A DNA stretch of 64,000 nt, taken from positions 36,313,253 through 36,377,252 of the forward strand of contig CM034544.1 in the NCBI GenBank assembly GCA_020002185.1. Direction: 5' to 3'. The position numbers and the translations under genes are program-made. Positions 1 through 11,600 of this stretch are shown piece after piece. The notes beneath the pieces are model-generated. The model did no database searches, was not told the DNA's origin, and saw only the letters and a list, made by a program, of their open reading frames with translations. Origin of the DNA: Paraescarpia echinospica (taxonomy: Eukaryota > Annelida > Polychaeta > Sabellida > Siboglinidae). The first letter of the stretch is position 1. Every line of letters starts with the position of its first letter.

Positions 1-189
1 ATATCAAGGATACAGAAGAGCGAACAGTTTTGTTCTGCATACATCGCCAAAGTTCAACCAAAGGTGTTCGCCCCCCCCCCCAGACAGTCCAACCTACGCA
101 TCCTACAAAACCCTAATATAACAGTACATGGAGTGGAGAAACAGCTGAAGAGCCTCAATTCCAACAACGCACTTGGACCAGGTGGAGTC
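1..189 (+). mobile_element. LINE reverse transcriptase scrap (left part of a split copy)
   Basis: The plus-strand frame near 150-200 reads SLNSNNALGPGGVSLP, which resembles the start of a LINE reverse transcriptase (the 'N..KA.GPD.I' region that precedes the first RT box). The fragment stops where the minus-strand RTE-like LINE begins, and RT-like coding of the same direction resumes at about 1626. I therefore read 1-189 and 1626-2301 as two parts of one older element. A run of C occurs at 70-82. The left edge is cut by the window. Family assignment is not possible from so short a piece. Confidence 0.45.
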
Positions 190-1625
190 AGTCTCCCTCA
201 GTAGCTGGTCCTGTCGTCTTATTCTTCTATGTGCCATGTCTGTCACAGGCGTTGGCGATCATGGCCCTCCATACCGCACGGTCGTGTGTAGTTTGTAGCA
301 GTTATGTTGTGCTCCTTCCACACCATGTTGAGAGACTATCTATTATTTTTATTCTCTGGCGTCCTCTGGATCTTTTTCCTTCTATCTTTCCTGTTGTTAC
401 TATTTGTTCCAACTTTTTCTTTCTCATGACATGGCCTATAAATCGTGCTTGTTGTGTTCTAACTTTGTTGATGATCTTTCTTCTTTATTTGGCTGTCCTA
501 AGGATGACTTCATTGCTTTGCTTTGCAGTCCATGGCACTCGCAGCATTCTTCTTAAGAACCACATTTCAGTGGCTTCTATGTTTTTTTGTGATCGTTTGG
601 TTATTGTCCAGGATTCACATCCATATATCAATTTGGGATCTATGTAACATTGCAGTACTCGTTTTCTCACTTCAATTGATATATTTTTATTTGTTAAACT
701 GTTTTTCATATGGTGAAAAGCTGTTTTGGCTTGAGCAATTCTTCTCGTTATCTCATCGTTGCATCAACCGTCGGATGTTATTAGTGATCCCAGACAGTTA
801 AACGTTCGGACTTGCTTCAAAACAGTGCCATATGCTACCATGTTGCATGATGGAGTGTATTTTTTCTTTGAGATGACCATGATTTCTGTTTTTTTTTTGT
901 TCAGGGCAGACCTTTTTTCACTTTCCCTTATTACTGTATCTAGCATCTGTTGTAGATCTATTTCGTTCTCAGCAATCAGTATCGTGTCGTCTGCATATTG
1001 TAAATAATTTATGTTGTATTCCCCTACTTGAATGCCTGGCATATCTTTTAATGTGCGTAAGATAATCTCACTGTATAGTGAAAAGAGATCGGGTGATAGG
1101 ACACACCCTTGTCTTACACCACGTTTTATTTCTTGAAATTTACTGATGTCATTTTCTATTCGTATTGCTGCTGTTTGTTCCCAGTACAGATTTCTCACAA
1201 CTCTCAGATCTTTCCCATCAATGTTCAAACTGTCCAGCATTGATATGATTTCTTCATGACGAACTCTGTCAAATGCCTTTGTGTAATCAATAAAACATAC
1301 ATACATATCTTTCTGCACTTCCAGTGCTCTCTCAATCATGTTCGTAGGGTGTATATTACATTACTTGTACCTTTATCTTCTACAAATCCACATTGTTCTT
1401 CAGCAATTTCCGGCTTTATTTTGTTTCTCATTCTGGTCATAATAATTTTAAGCAACATCTTGGTGAAGTGACTCATGAGACTAATTGTACGGTGTAGTTC
1501 ACATTCAATCGCACCTGGTTTCTTTGGTATTGCTACAAAAATGGATCTGGATAAATCAGTTGGGATTCGTCCGCTGTCATATATTTTGTTCAAGAAGTCT
1601 GTTACTATATCTGTCGTATTTGTAC
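190..1625 (-). mobile_element. RTE-like LINE, endonuclease-reverse transcriptase 3' half
   Basis: The minus strand encodes the C-terminal two thirds of a LINE reverse transcriptase in three frames. 1336-1593 carries IPKKPGAIECELHRTISLMS; 764-1339 carries YVCFIDYTKAFDRVRHEE, a GVRQGCVLSPDLF box and the catalytic YADDT box with LQYADDTILIAE; 485-709 carries YIDPKLIYGCESWTI and the end region MWFLRRMLRVPW. The element ends near 200, where the frame reads WRAMIANACDRHG, a typical end of RTE-type ORF2. The catalytic DD is present, but frame changes near 1336 and 709 break the protein, and the endonuclease is missing (5' truncation). It appears inserted into the plus-strand LINE on either side. Confidence 0.8.
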
Positions 1626-2301
1626 ATTAACGACCCCCTGGTGGTATAACATCAAACATCCGCATGTTTGCAGATGACACAACCTACCATCGCCAAATAA
1701 ACACAAAAACAAACCAAGAAAACCTAAAGAAGGATCTGGACACTGGATGTTATATCCTGCTGGGAAGAACAATTGTCAATGTTATTTAAACGCATAAATT
1801 TTCCGTCCTGGGTGCCTAAAGCAAACGCCAGGCAATGAAAACCTCATACAAACTGCATGGACACTCAAGATCCTGGATTTTCTTAAACTGAATGTAAAAA
1901 TTGGAAATACGAAAATCAAAGAAACAACCTACAAAGCCACGATTATACCTGTCCAGAAATACGTCAGCTTACTTTTGGATACTTACACCACCATAGACGT
2001 TACTGACCTCGATAATATACCGATAATAGACACCCCCGCACATCCTGCCACACATAGTAAATTGGCCAACCCGCCGAGCCCGTAGAAAGAAAGCACACCT
2101 TTGTAAACAATACAAATACACCACACGAGCGGTATCATCCAAACCAACTGTACTTACACACCCTACCCGGCACACGTAAAACAAACACTAGGAAAACCCA
2201 TGACATCGGGTATAAACTTCTTCACCACCGTACGCAGTACAAGAATATGTAGTTTTTCCCACAAAAAATAGCCGAGTGGAATAGTCTGCCCCAAGAAGTG
2301 G
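1626..2301 (+). mobile_element. LINE reverse transcriptase remnant (right part of a split copy)
   Basis: The plus strand resumes RT-like coding: YINDP, then (other frame) GITSNIRMFADDTTYHRQI, which contains the RT catalytic FADD box, and near 2270-2300 KIAEWNSLPQEVV, a typical C-terminal 'W N xLP' motif of CR1/Rex-type LINEs. Several stops and frame changes make it a dead remnant. It stops exactly at the left edge of the large inverted repeat. Confidence 0.55.
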
Positions 2302-2639
2302 TGGTCATAAAATAGAAGAAGAAGCTGTAGTAACTAAGCGTATCGACAATTGTTTATTTGAATGAATGACAATAATAATAATAACCAGTTCATTTCAGCA
2401 ACGTGTATCATTGCTATAAATGGTTATAAAAATTGCAAATTATTTCCAATTTGGCATCATTTGTTACGATCATTACACCATTGAACGTAGCAGAGAAGAC
2501 TCGGTTATGATAACGATTAGTCAGAGAAATAATAATACTTATTTCAGCGGCAGGTTATATTACGAGATGTTTAAATCACATTGATACAATTAATAATATT
2601 ATCATATTACGACATGCAACTCCAGGACAAATTGTAGTG

Positions 2640-3130
2640 CAGGCAATACACTTCACACACACGCACGCGCACGCGCACACCGTATTGTCCCATGATTGGA
2701 CGAAGGCCTCAGCATGTCGTTTCCAAATATACTTAGATCCACTTTTGTCCTCTGATTTGTTCTATCACGTCTATGACCTTTCTCTTCTCTCCTATCCAGG
2801 TGTTTGTTTTTCTCTCCCGATATGTGATGTTTAACATACTTCTTTCCATCCATGTTTATGCGGCTACTAGCGTGTTTTTTGCCTGCATGGTGAGTGCCCA
2901 TGTTTCTGCGCCATATTTCATCGTTGTAAGTACGCATGAGTTGTAGACTTGCCTCTTCAAGTAGGTTCCAAAGTTAACCTTGAAGATGTCGCGGTGTTTA
3001 ACGAATGCTGTCCAGCCGGCGATGATTTTTCTTTGAATATCTTTGTTTTGGTGTTTGTCTCTGATACTGTCGCTGTCCCAGATAGACGAAGCTTACAACG
3101 TTCTCAATCTGCAAGGTGTTGATATATATA
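2640..3130 (-). mobile_element. Degenerate RTE-like LINE fragment (left arm)
   Basis: Read on the minus strand, this segment resembles the C-terminal part of the RTE-like LINE at 3606-4561, with the shared words IENVVSFVYLGQ, MGTHHAGK and HISGEKNKHL, but with many stops. It is an older, more diverged copy of the same family placed in tandem with the younger one. It begins with a short CA/CG-rich run at 2650-2680. Confidence 0.55.
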
Positions 3131-3605
3131 TATTGGTGTGTCATTTTCTAGCATCATTTTTGACTTCGAAATGTTCATCTATATATTACTTCATTATGGA
3201 TTTAGTCCCGATTTATATTCCCATAAAGTTATTTACCTATACCATGTCCATGGTACTACTCTGTTCAGTCCTAATGTTTGGTGATATGACTAACTCCCTT
3301 TGCTACCCGCCTTTTCTTGACCGACAACAGTTAGAACACGTTTCCAAGTATTGATTATTTTGTATCCTATGCAGCGAGTGGAGAGTATGCATTGCTCGGC
3401 TTAAAATGAGCAGCCAAACAACAACACGACGGTCATTAATTTAGATAGCGAAAAGTCGATGTAGGATGGTGATAGAGTCAATGTAATTCAGTGAGACTCA
3501 ATACGCCTATTCACGTTGATTGATTTATACAGAGTAAAATTGGAGAATGCGCACGGGATGAAATAGCGACATTGTGTGCAGAAAATAGTCGCTTGGAAAT
3601 ATATC
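3131..3605. other. No gene seen (left arm linker)
   Basis: AT-rich sequence without a recognisable coding region. A long frame at 3043-3354 has no known motif and is repeated in the mirrored arm only because the arm itself is duplicated. Confidence 0.6.
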
Positions 3606-4561
3606 ATCATCATCATTGTGCATCCGTAGTATCCCGTGGTTTGGCGAAGGCCTCAGCATGTCGTTTCCAAATGTGCGTGTCTTGCGCTATCCTCTGCCAG
3701 ATAGTGCCCTTCCAGTATTCGTCTAGTTCGTCTCTCCACGGCCTCGCCAGTCTTCCTCTAGATTGTTTCCTTCGTAAGATCTCCAGGTTGTGATACGCGA
3801 TGTCCACAGGTTATCTCGTAGTCTGCTGACGTGCCCAGGTCCACCGCTGTCTTCTGATTTGTTCTATCACGACTTGACCTTTGTCTTCTGCCTTACCCAG
3901 ATGTTTGTTTTTCTCTCCCGATATGTGATGTTTAACACACTTCTTTTCATCTTTGTTTGTGCGGCTGCTAGCTTGTTCTTTGCCTGGATGGTGAGTGCCC
4001 ATGTTTCCGCGCCGTATGCCATCGCTGGAAGTACGCATGAATTGAAGACTTGTCTCTTCAAGCAGGTTTCAAAGTTACCGTTGAAAATGTCGCGGTGTTT
4101 GGCGAATGCTGTCCAGCCGGCAGTGATCCTTCTTTGGAACTCCTTGTCTTGGTTTTCGTCTGTGATGCTGTATCCATGTCCCAGATAGACGTAGCTTTCA
4201 ACGTTCTCTATCTGCGTCGTGTTGATATAATATTATATTGATGTGTCATTTTCTAGTATCACTTTTTTCTTCGATATGTTCGTCTTGAGACCTTGTTTTT
4301 CACTTTCATCAGCTAGCTCCTGCAGCATATTTTGTAGTTCTTGCGATGTAGTATCGCATATGAGTATGTCGTCGGCGAAGGGAAAATGACTGTGATATTA
4401 TCCGTCAGTCATCAAGCCTCTGGTTTCCCAGGTCAGTCTTCGGAATATGCTTTCGAGTGCTGCCGTAAACAGCTTAGGTGATATGGTGTCACCCTGTTGT
4501 ACTCCTCACTTGATGTTTATCTTGTGGCTCTTGATCTTTTTGCTTAGTGGGGCATATGTAT
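3606..4561 (-). mobile_element. RTE-like LINE, RT to 3' end (left arm)
   Basis: Read on the minus strand, the segment starts in the RT palm with GDTISPKLFTAALESIFRRL, then FADDILICDTTSQELQNML (catalytic DD kept), KTNISKKKVILENDTSI, and the thumb/C-terminal region VFNSCVLPAMAYGAETWALT. It ends in WRDELDEYWKGTIWQRIAQD and a short (ATG)n tail near 3606. These are hallmarks of the RTE-like endonuclease-RT group. A TA-repeat (4558-4574) lies at its 5' break. There are several in-frame stops and frameshifts, so it is not active. Confidence 0.8.
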
Positions 4562-4830
4562 ATATATATATATGATAAATAAGAAACATAAATGCTGTAT
4601 CAGATGCGAACTTTTCGATATTACCTAATTATTCTACATATCGCGTTTTCCTTATTTGTCTTCACAAAACAATTGACCATAGGACATGACAACCTGCGAG
4701 GGAACGACGTTTGACCCATGGTGACTCTGGTTAGCGAAATCAACGCGAATTTGAATACGAACATGTATATTTACGGTACGAACGCACTCAACTCCGTTCA
4801 GTCGCACCGTCACGCTTGACTGTCGATTTG

Positions 4831-7302
4831 ATGTCACGTCTTCGCTCGCTCCAAATCGGTGCTGGCTTGCCCCGGAAGCGGTATCGGCGAAACAGTAAAC
4901 AACGCAAACGTACCGACCTCAAAGTGTTGTATTTCAATGCGCAGTCATGCCGCAATAAATCTACGGAAATTCACGATATGATTTTGAACAACGACGCCGG
5001 CGTGGTTATGCTGACAGAAATGTGGCTGCAGTCGCAGGATGATGAGACTTCCATCTCCGCTATGACACCCGCTGGTTATGACTGCCATTCGTATCCCCGT
5101 ACGGGATCGATAGGAGGTGGGATCGCCTTCATCATCTGGACTAGTGTTTCCTGCTCTGTGTCATTCAGACCTCTTGACTACACATCGTTTGAAAGTGTTG
5201 AAATGCGTATGTCAACGAACTCTACTTCTGTCTCGTGTGTCTGCTTGTACAGGCCACCTCCGAGTAATACAAACAAACTAGTAAATTCCACATTCCTTCG
5301 GGAATTCCCGGAACTGTTGTCTAGCTATGCTGATTCTCGCAGCGATGTCAGCTTTCTAGGAGACTTCAATTTTCACTTTAATGAATGTTCTGATCCTCAA
5401 GTGAACCGACTGAAGAATATGTTGCGTGACCACAGCCTATGTCAGATTGTCAAAGTCCCCACTCACTGCCGTTGCCACACCCTAGACTGGGTTGTGGTCC
5501 GTAGTGAGGGCAGCCTTCTGATCTGGATTTGGTGGGCCTCGTCGACGTCTATAATGATGGGCTTCAAAACCTTCTCGACCGACACGCTCCGTCTGTCACT
5601 AGGCGCGTGAGAGATCGCCCTTCCGCACCGTGGATGTCTGAGGAGGCCAGGGAGACACCCCGCAAGAGAAGACGAGCTGAACGACGATGGAGAAAGACAC
5701 ACCTCACAGAGCACAGAGAGATCTTCGTCAAGGAGAGGGCTGCTGCGACGTCGTGTGTCGATGCGGCCAAGAGATAATTCTACTGTAACAAAATCGATTC
5801 CGTAGTATCTTCCAGTAAACAGTTTTTCTCAGTGTCCAATGAACTTTTAGGAAGACCTAAAACAACACCCCTCCCACATGAAGTCCCGCGTTTTTTATCT
5901 CTCGTAAAATTATATTTTTACGTGATGATTTGAACTCTCGCTCATGTGAACAACCTTCCTTTGTTGCGAATGGAGGCCCCGTGCTATCTAATTTTGATCC
6001 TGTTAGGGTGAAGAGGATATATGAACTGATTGTTAAATCGCCAGCCAAGAGTTGTATGTTGGACCCCATCCCAATCTTCATAGTAAAACAATATCTTGTT
6101 GATCTTGTACCGATAATAACTGATATTGTCAATGCATCTCTTACCACAGGTACCGTCCCTAAGCAGTTCAAGTAGGCAGTGGTTACATCAATTTTGAAGA
6201 AGCCTGGGCTTGACAGACATAATCTGAAACATTTTCGACCAATCTCTAATCTTCCATTCATCTTTAAGATTTTGCAGAAAGTTGTCTCGGTAGCTCCAAA
6301 AACATCTGTCTGAAAACTGTCTTCTTGAAATGCACCAGTCTGATCATAGCACGGAGACCACAATGCTGAGTGTTCTTGATGGTCTGTTGGTGAAGGCGGA
6401 TAAGAGGCTTGTTTCTTTGTTTGCTTTATTGGACCTCAGCGCAGCATTCGAAACGCTTGATCATTCCATTCTCCTGAAGAGGTTAGAAGTTACATTTGGG
6501 ATAACAAGCACTGCTCTTGGATGGTTTGCATCCTATGTTAGTGACATTTGTCAGTCTGTTGTTGTTGATGGTGCGTTGTCTGCCCCGAGTCAACTTGAGT
6601 TCGGAGAACCTCAGGGTTCCGTTGTGGGACCTGTTTTGTTTACTTTGTACTCCCAGCCCCTGTCAGATGTGATTTCTGCTCATGAGTGCATTATTCACAA
6701 ATATGCTGATGATACGGAGCTGTCAAAAAATGCTCCTCCTAATGAGTTTTGTCAAGTCGATTCAAGCATTCATGATTGTATTGATGACGTCTTTTCTTGG
6801 ATGAACAGCAATATGCTGATGTTGAACACTGACAAAACAGAAGTAATGACTGTTGGTGGATCTCGTCTCAGACTGGTAGACAGTGATTCTGTATACATCG
6901 GTGGTAGTAAAATCCCTTTCAAAATATCAGTAAAATACCTTGGAGTTAGAATCAGGAACAAATCAGCAGTGTTTGTCGTGCCTGTTTTCTTTAATTAAGA
7001 CGTATTGCGTCCGTCCGGTCGTATCTTTGTAGAAGTGCTTCTGCTAGACCTGTCACTGCTTTAATAACGTCCCGTCTTGATTATTGCAACTCGGTTTTTA
7101 ATGATCTGCCTGCTGAACAGATAAGTCGATTACAGAGGGTTCAGAGCAGTGCAGTACGGCTCGTTCTAAATACACGTAAGCGAGACCATGTGACGCCAAT
7201 GTTGCAGGAACTCCATTGGCTGTCTGCAAAGTTTCGATGCAAGTACGATATGGCAACTTATGCGTCCCGCCATTTTGATGGGTCACTCCCACGTTACCTT
7301 TC
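4831..7302 (+). mobile_element. CR1/L2-like (Jockey superfamily) LINE ORF2, broken
   Basis: An endonuclease domain comes first (4831-5610): LKVLYFNAQSCRNKSTEI, the catalytic-type TEMWL, YPRTGSIGGGIAF, then LGDFNFHF. After a frameshift at about 5530-5610 the linker RKRRRAERRWRKT follows (5529-5777). The reverse transcriptase then covers 5930-6998 in two frames: KSCMLDPIPIFIVK, LDLSAAFETLDHSILLKRL, GEPQGSVVGPVLF and the catalytic YADDTEL. The C-terminal part SRLDYCNSVFNDLP ... LQELHWLSAKFR runs to about 7302. Stops at about 6175 and frame changes make it a pseudogene. The first 818 bp belong to the left arm of the inverted repeat; the rest is the unique centre. It is cut at 7302 by the opposite CR1 3' end. 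Confidence 0.85.
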
Positions 7303-7692
7303 AAGATTTAACAAGATTTAACAAGATTGCCACCCAGAGAATTAACTCTAGGTGGCAGGTGGACAAGGAAGCCCTTTGGCTTATCGAGAGTCCGACCCTT
7401 TTATCTATGTGTATCCCGCCCGTCTGAGGTATGTGTCGATTTTATTTTTAAACATATTCACGCTACTAGCACCCACACAATCAGCAGGTAATCTGTTCCA
7501 TTCATTTACAGTCCTTTGTGAAAATGAAAACTTTCTTATATCCAATCTACTCTGCTCCTTTGCCAATGTAAGTTCATGTCCTCTAGTCCTTCTATCTTTC
7601 TTAACTGAGAAAAAAATATTTCTATCAATATTTTCATAACCCTTCAATATTTTAAACACTTCTATCTGATCTCCTCTCAATCTCCTGGTTGA
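7303..7692 (-). mobile_element. CR1-type LINE 3' end with hairpin and tandem tail
   Basis: Minus-strand 7405-7690 encodes a LINE C-terminus: RRLRGDQIEVFKILKGYENI, TRGHELTLAKEQSRLDIRKF, FSQRTVNEWNRLPADCV, ending in a stop at 7405. Downstream is a perfect-stem hairpin at about 7331-7356 (GCCACC ... GGTGGC). The element then ends in three copies of a 10-bp unit (plus-strand CAAGATTTAA, 7303-7330). Short tandem units at the 3' end are a known feature of CR1 retrotransposons. On its 5' side it joins the right arm of the inverted repeat and happens to be in frame with the endonuclease tail there. Confidence 0.75.
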
Positions 7693-8511
7693 GGCCTCCT
7701 CAGACATCCACGGTGCGGAAGGGCGATCTCTCACGCGCCTAGTGACAGACGGAGCGTGTCGGTCGAGAAGGTTTTGAAGCCCATCATTATAGACGTCGAC
7801 GAGGCCCACCAAATCCAGATCAGAAGGCTGCCCTCACTACGGACCACAACCCAGTCTAGGGTGTGGCAACGGCAGTGAGTGGGGACTTTGACAATCTGAC
7901 ATAGGCTGTGGTCACGCAACATATTCTTCAGTCGGTTCACTTGAGGATCAGAACATTCATTAAAGTGAAAATTGAAGTCTCCTAGAAAGCTGACATCGCT
8001 GCGAGAATCAGCATAGCTAGACAACAGTTCCGGGAATTCCCGAAGGAATGTGGAATTTACTAGTTTGTTTGTATTACTCGGAGGTGGCCTGTACAAGCAG
8101 ACACACGAGACAGAAGTAGAGTTCGTTGACATACGCATTTCAACACTTTCAAACGATGTGTAGTCAAGAGGTCTGAATGACACAGAGCAGGAAACACTAG
8201 TCCAGATGATGAAGGCGATCCCACCTCCTATCGATCCCGTACGGGGATACGAATGGCAGTCATAACCAGCGGGTGTCATAGCGGAGATGGAAGTCTCATC
8301 ATCCTGCGACTGCAGCCACATTTCTGTCAGCATAACCACGCCGGCGTCGTTGTTCAAAATCATATCGTGAATTTCCGTAGATTTATTGCGGCATGACTGC
8401 GCATTGAAATACAACACTTTGAGGTCGGTACGTTTGCGTTGTTTACTGTTTCGCCGATACCGCTTCCGGGGCAAGCCAGCACCGATTTGGAGCGAGCGAA
8501 GACGTGACATC
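7693..8511 (-). mobile_element. LINE endonuclease domain, mirror copy
   Basis: Exact mirror of the endonuclease part at 4831-5648, including the same frameshift. Unlike the left copy it is not followed by its own reverse transcriptase: at 7692 it switches to an unrelated CR1-type C-terminus. Confidence 0.85.
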
Positions 8512-8779
8512 AAATCGACAGTCAAGCGTGACGGTGCGACTGAACGGAGTTGAGTGCGTTCGTACCGTAAATATACATGTTCGTATTCAAATTCGCGTTG
8601 ATTTCGCTAACCAGAGTCACCATGGGTCAAACGTCGTTCCCTCGCAGGTTGTCATGTCCTATGGTCAATTGTTTTGTGAAGACAAATAAGGAAAACGCGA
8701 TATGTAGAATAATTAGGTAATATCGAAAAGTTCGCATCTGATACAGCATTTATGTTTCTTATTTATCATATATATATAT

Positions 8780-9735
8780 ATACATATGCCCCACTAAGCA
8801 AAAAGATCAAGAGCCACAAGATAAACATCAAGTGAGGAGTACAACAGGGTGACACCATATCACCTAAGCTGTTTACGGCAGCACTCGAAAGCATATTCCG
8901 AAGACTGACCTGGGAAACCAGAGGCTTGATGACTGACGGATAATATCACAGTCATTTTCCCTTCGCCGACGACATACTCATATGCGATACTACATCGCAA
9001 GAACTACAAAATATGCTGCAGGAGCTAGCTGATGAAAGTGAAAAACAAGGTCTCAAGACGAACATATCGAAGAAAAAAGTGATACTAGAAAATGACACAT
9101 CAATATAATATTATATCAACACGACGCAGATAGAGAACGTTGAAAGCTACGTCTATCTGGGACATGGATACAGCATCACAGACGAAAACCAAGACAAGGA
9201 GTTCCAAAGAAGGATCACTGCCGGCTGGACAGCATTCGCCAAACACCGCGACATTTTCAACGGTAACTTTGAAACCTGCTTGAAGAGACAAGTCTTCAAT
9301 TCATGCGTACTTCCAGCGATGGCATACGGCGCGGAAACATGGGCACTCACCATCCAGGCAAAGAACAAGCTAGCAGCCGCACAAACAAAGATGAAAAGAA
9401 GTGTGTTAAACATCACATATCGGGAGAGAAAAACAAACATCTGGGTAAGGCAGAAGACAAAGGTCAAGTCGTGATAGAACAAATCAGAAGACAGCGGTGG
9501 ACCTGGGCACGTCAGCAGACTACGAGATAACCTGTGGACATCGCGTATCACAACCTGGAGATCTTACGAAGGAAACAATCTAGAGGAAGACTGGCGAGGC
9601 CGTGGAGAGACGAACTAGACGAATACTGGAAGGGCACTATCTGGCAGAGGATAGCGCAAGACACGCACATTTGGAAACGACATGCTGAGGCCTTCGCCAA
9701 ACCACGGGATACTACGGATGCACAATGATGATGAT
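8780..9735 (+). mobile_element. RTE-like LINE, RT to 3' end, mirror copy
   Basis: Exact mirror of 3606-4561. The plus strand shows GDTISPKLFTAALESIFRRL, FADDILICDTTS, the C-terminal AYGAETWALT and the ending KRHAEAFAKPRDTTDAQ, followed by (ATG)n. The stops are the same as in the left copy. Confidence 0.8.
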
Positions 9736-10210
9736 GATATATTTCCAAGCGACTATTTTCTGCACACAATGTCGCTATTTCATCCCGTGCGCATTCTCCA
9801 ATTTTACTCTGTATAAATCAATCAACGTGAATAGGCGTATTGAGTCTCACTGAATTACATTGACTCTATCACCATCCTACATCGACTTTTCGCTATCTAA
9901 ATTAATGACCGTCGTGTTGTTGTTTGGCTGCTCATTTTAAGCCGAGCAATGCATACTCTCCACTCGCTGCATAGGATACAAAATAATCAATACTTGGAAA
10001 CGTGTTCTAACTGTTGTCGGTCAAGAAAAGGCGGGTAGCAAAGGGAGTTAGTCATATCACCAAACATTAGGACTGAACAGAGTAGTACCATGGACATGGT
10101 ATAGGTAAATAACTTTATGGGAATATAAATCGGGACTAAATCCATAATGAAGTAATATATAGATGAACATTTCGAAGTCAAAAATGATGCTAGAAAATGA
10201 CACACCAATA

Positions 10211-10701
10211 TATATATATCAACACCTTGCAGATTGAGAACGTTGTAAGCTTCGTCTATCTGGGACAGCGACAGTATCAGAGACAAACACCAAAACAAAG
10301 ATATTCAAAGAAAAATCATCGCCGGCTGGACAGCATTCGTTAAACACCGCGACATCTTCAAGGTTAACTTTGGAACCTACTTGAAGAGGCAAGTCTACAA
10401 CTCATGCGTACTTACAACGATGAAATATGGCGCAGAAACATGGGCACTCACCATGCAGGCAAAAAACACGCTAGTAGCCGCATAAACATGGATGGAAAGA
10501 AGTATGTTAAACATCACATATCGGGAGAGAAAAACAAACACCTGGATAGGAGAGAAGAGAAAGGTCATAGACGTGATAGAACAAATCAGAGGACAAAAGT
10601 GGATCTAAGTATATTTGGAAACGACATGCTGAGGCCTTCGTCCAATCATGGGACAATACGGTGTGCGCGTGCGCGTGCGTGTGTGTGAAGTGTATTGCCT
10701 G
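10211..10701 (+). mobile_element. Degenerate RTE-like LINE fragment, mirror copy
   Basis: Exact mirror of 2640-3130, an older relative of the element at 8780-9735. Confidence 0.55.
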
Positions 10702-11039
10702 CACTACAATTTGTCCTGGAGTTGCATGTCGTAATATGATAATATTATTAATTGTATCAATGTGATTTAAACATCTCGTAATATAACCTGCCGCTGAAAT
10801 AAGTATTATTATTTCTCTGACTAATCGTTATCATAACCGAGTCTTCTCTGCTACGTTCAATGGTGTAATGATCGTAACAAATGATGCCAAATTGGAAATA
10901 ATTTGCAATTTTTATAACCATTTATAGCAATGATACACGTTGCTGAAATGAACTGGTTATTATTATTATTGTCATTCATTCAAATAAACAATTGTCGATA
11001 CGCTTAGTTACTACAGCTTCTTCTTCTATTTTATGACCA

Positions 11040-11374
11040 TCAAGCGCTGATGTTACTTCATATACTTTGCAAAAATATTGAGGTGTGGGCTAAGAAACGG
11101 TCGGAGACGTACGGTTTCATGCTTATACGGTTTCAGTAGAATATAGTTTTTTTTTTATTTGACCACTTTTTACATAAACTTTGTCTACGTACATACCCGA
11201 GTGTAAAGCCGTTCCGTGAGTGTTCCATATGTATGTGTTTCTCAATCATCCTTATCATTTTATTAATATACTGAACAACAGAACATGAATACAATGTTTT
11301 CATAAAGTTATTTTTGTAAATTGTCGAAAAGTAATTTTAAGAACACTTAATGAAACTTGAACTGAATGTTCCAA
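11040..11374. other. No gene seen
   Basis: AT-rich unique sequence just outside the right arm. It has a short run of T at 11146-11156. No coding or structured element recognised. Confidence 0.6.
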
Positions 11375-11600
11375 AAGCACCACCACTCTCTCACCCTTCT
11401 CTTGAACCACCTCTCTGTCGTCCCTCTCCTCCACCAACTGTCTCTCTACCCTTTCCACCACCACTTGTGTCTCCCCTCTCCTCCACCACCTGTCCCTCGA
11501 CCCTTTCCACCATCACGTGTCTGTCACCCCTCTTCTCCACCACCTACCTCTCTACCCTTTCCACTACCACCTATATGCCATCCATCTCCTCCTTCCCTTT
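11375..11600 (+). repeat. Polypyrimidine (CTCC/CCACC) low-complexity tract
   Basis: A degenerate repeat of CTCCACCACC-like and CCTTTCC-like words. It makes proline/serine/threonine-rich frames on the plus strand and glycine-rich ones on the minus strand; none looks like a real protein. It lies directly downstream of the minus-strand transposase-like relic. Confidence 0.75.

Larger units (their letters stand above)
2302..5648. repeat. Left arm of a 3,347-bp inverted repeat
   Basis: Every position i in 2302-5648 pairs with position 13341-i on the other strand in 7693-11039. I checked this at both ends, in the middle and through all translated segments, and saw no difference. The outer match breaks at 2301 (G, where A would be needed) and the inner one at 5649 (A, where T would be needed). 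The arm includes three LINE-derived segments and a 3.4-4.8 kb stretch of ordinary AT-rich DNA, so the repeat is not just two copies of one transposon. Confidence 0.95.
7693..11039. repeat. Right arm of the 3,347-bp inverted repeat
   Basis: Reverse complement of 2302-5648, with no difference seen. The flanks differ: outside is CAAGCGCTGA (11041 on), inside is the CR1-type 3' end. The arms are separated by 2,044 bp. Confidence 0.95.

Noticed and set aside
7405..7812. 135-codon minus-strand frame as a novel protein
   Set aside because: It is an accidental fusion of pieces of two LINE types across the inverted-repeat boundary.
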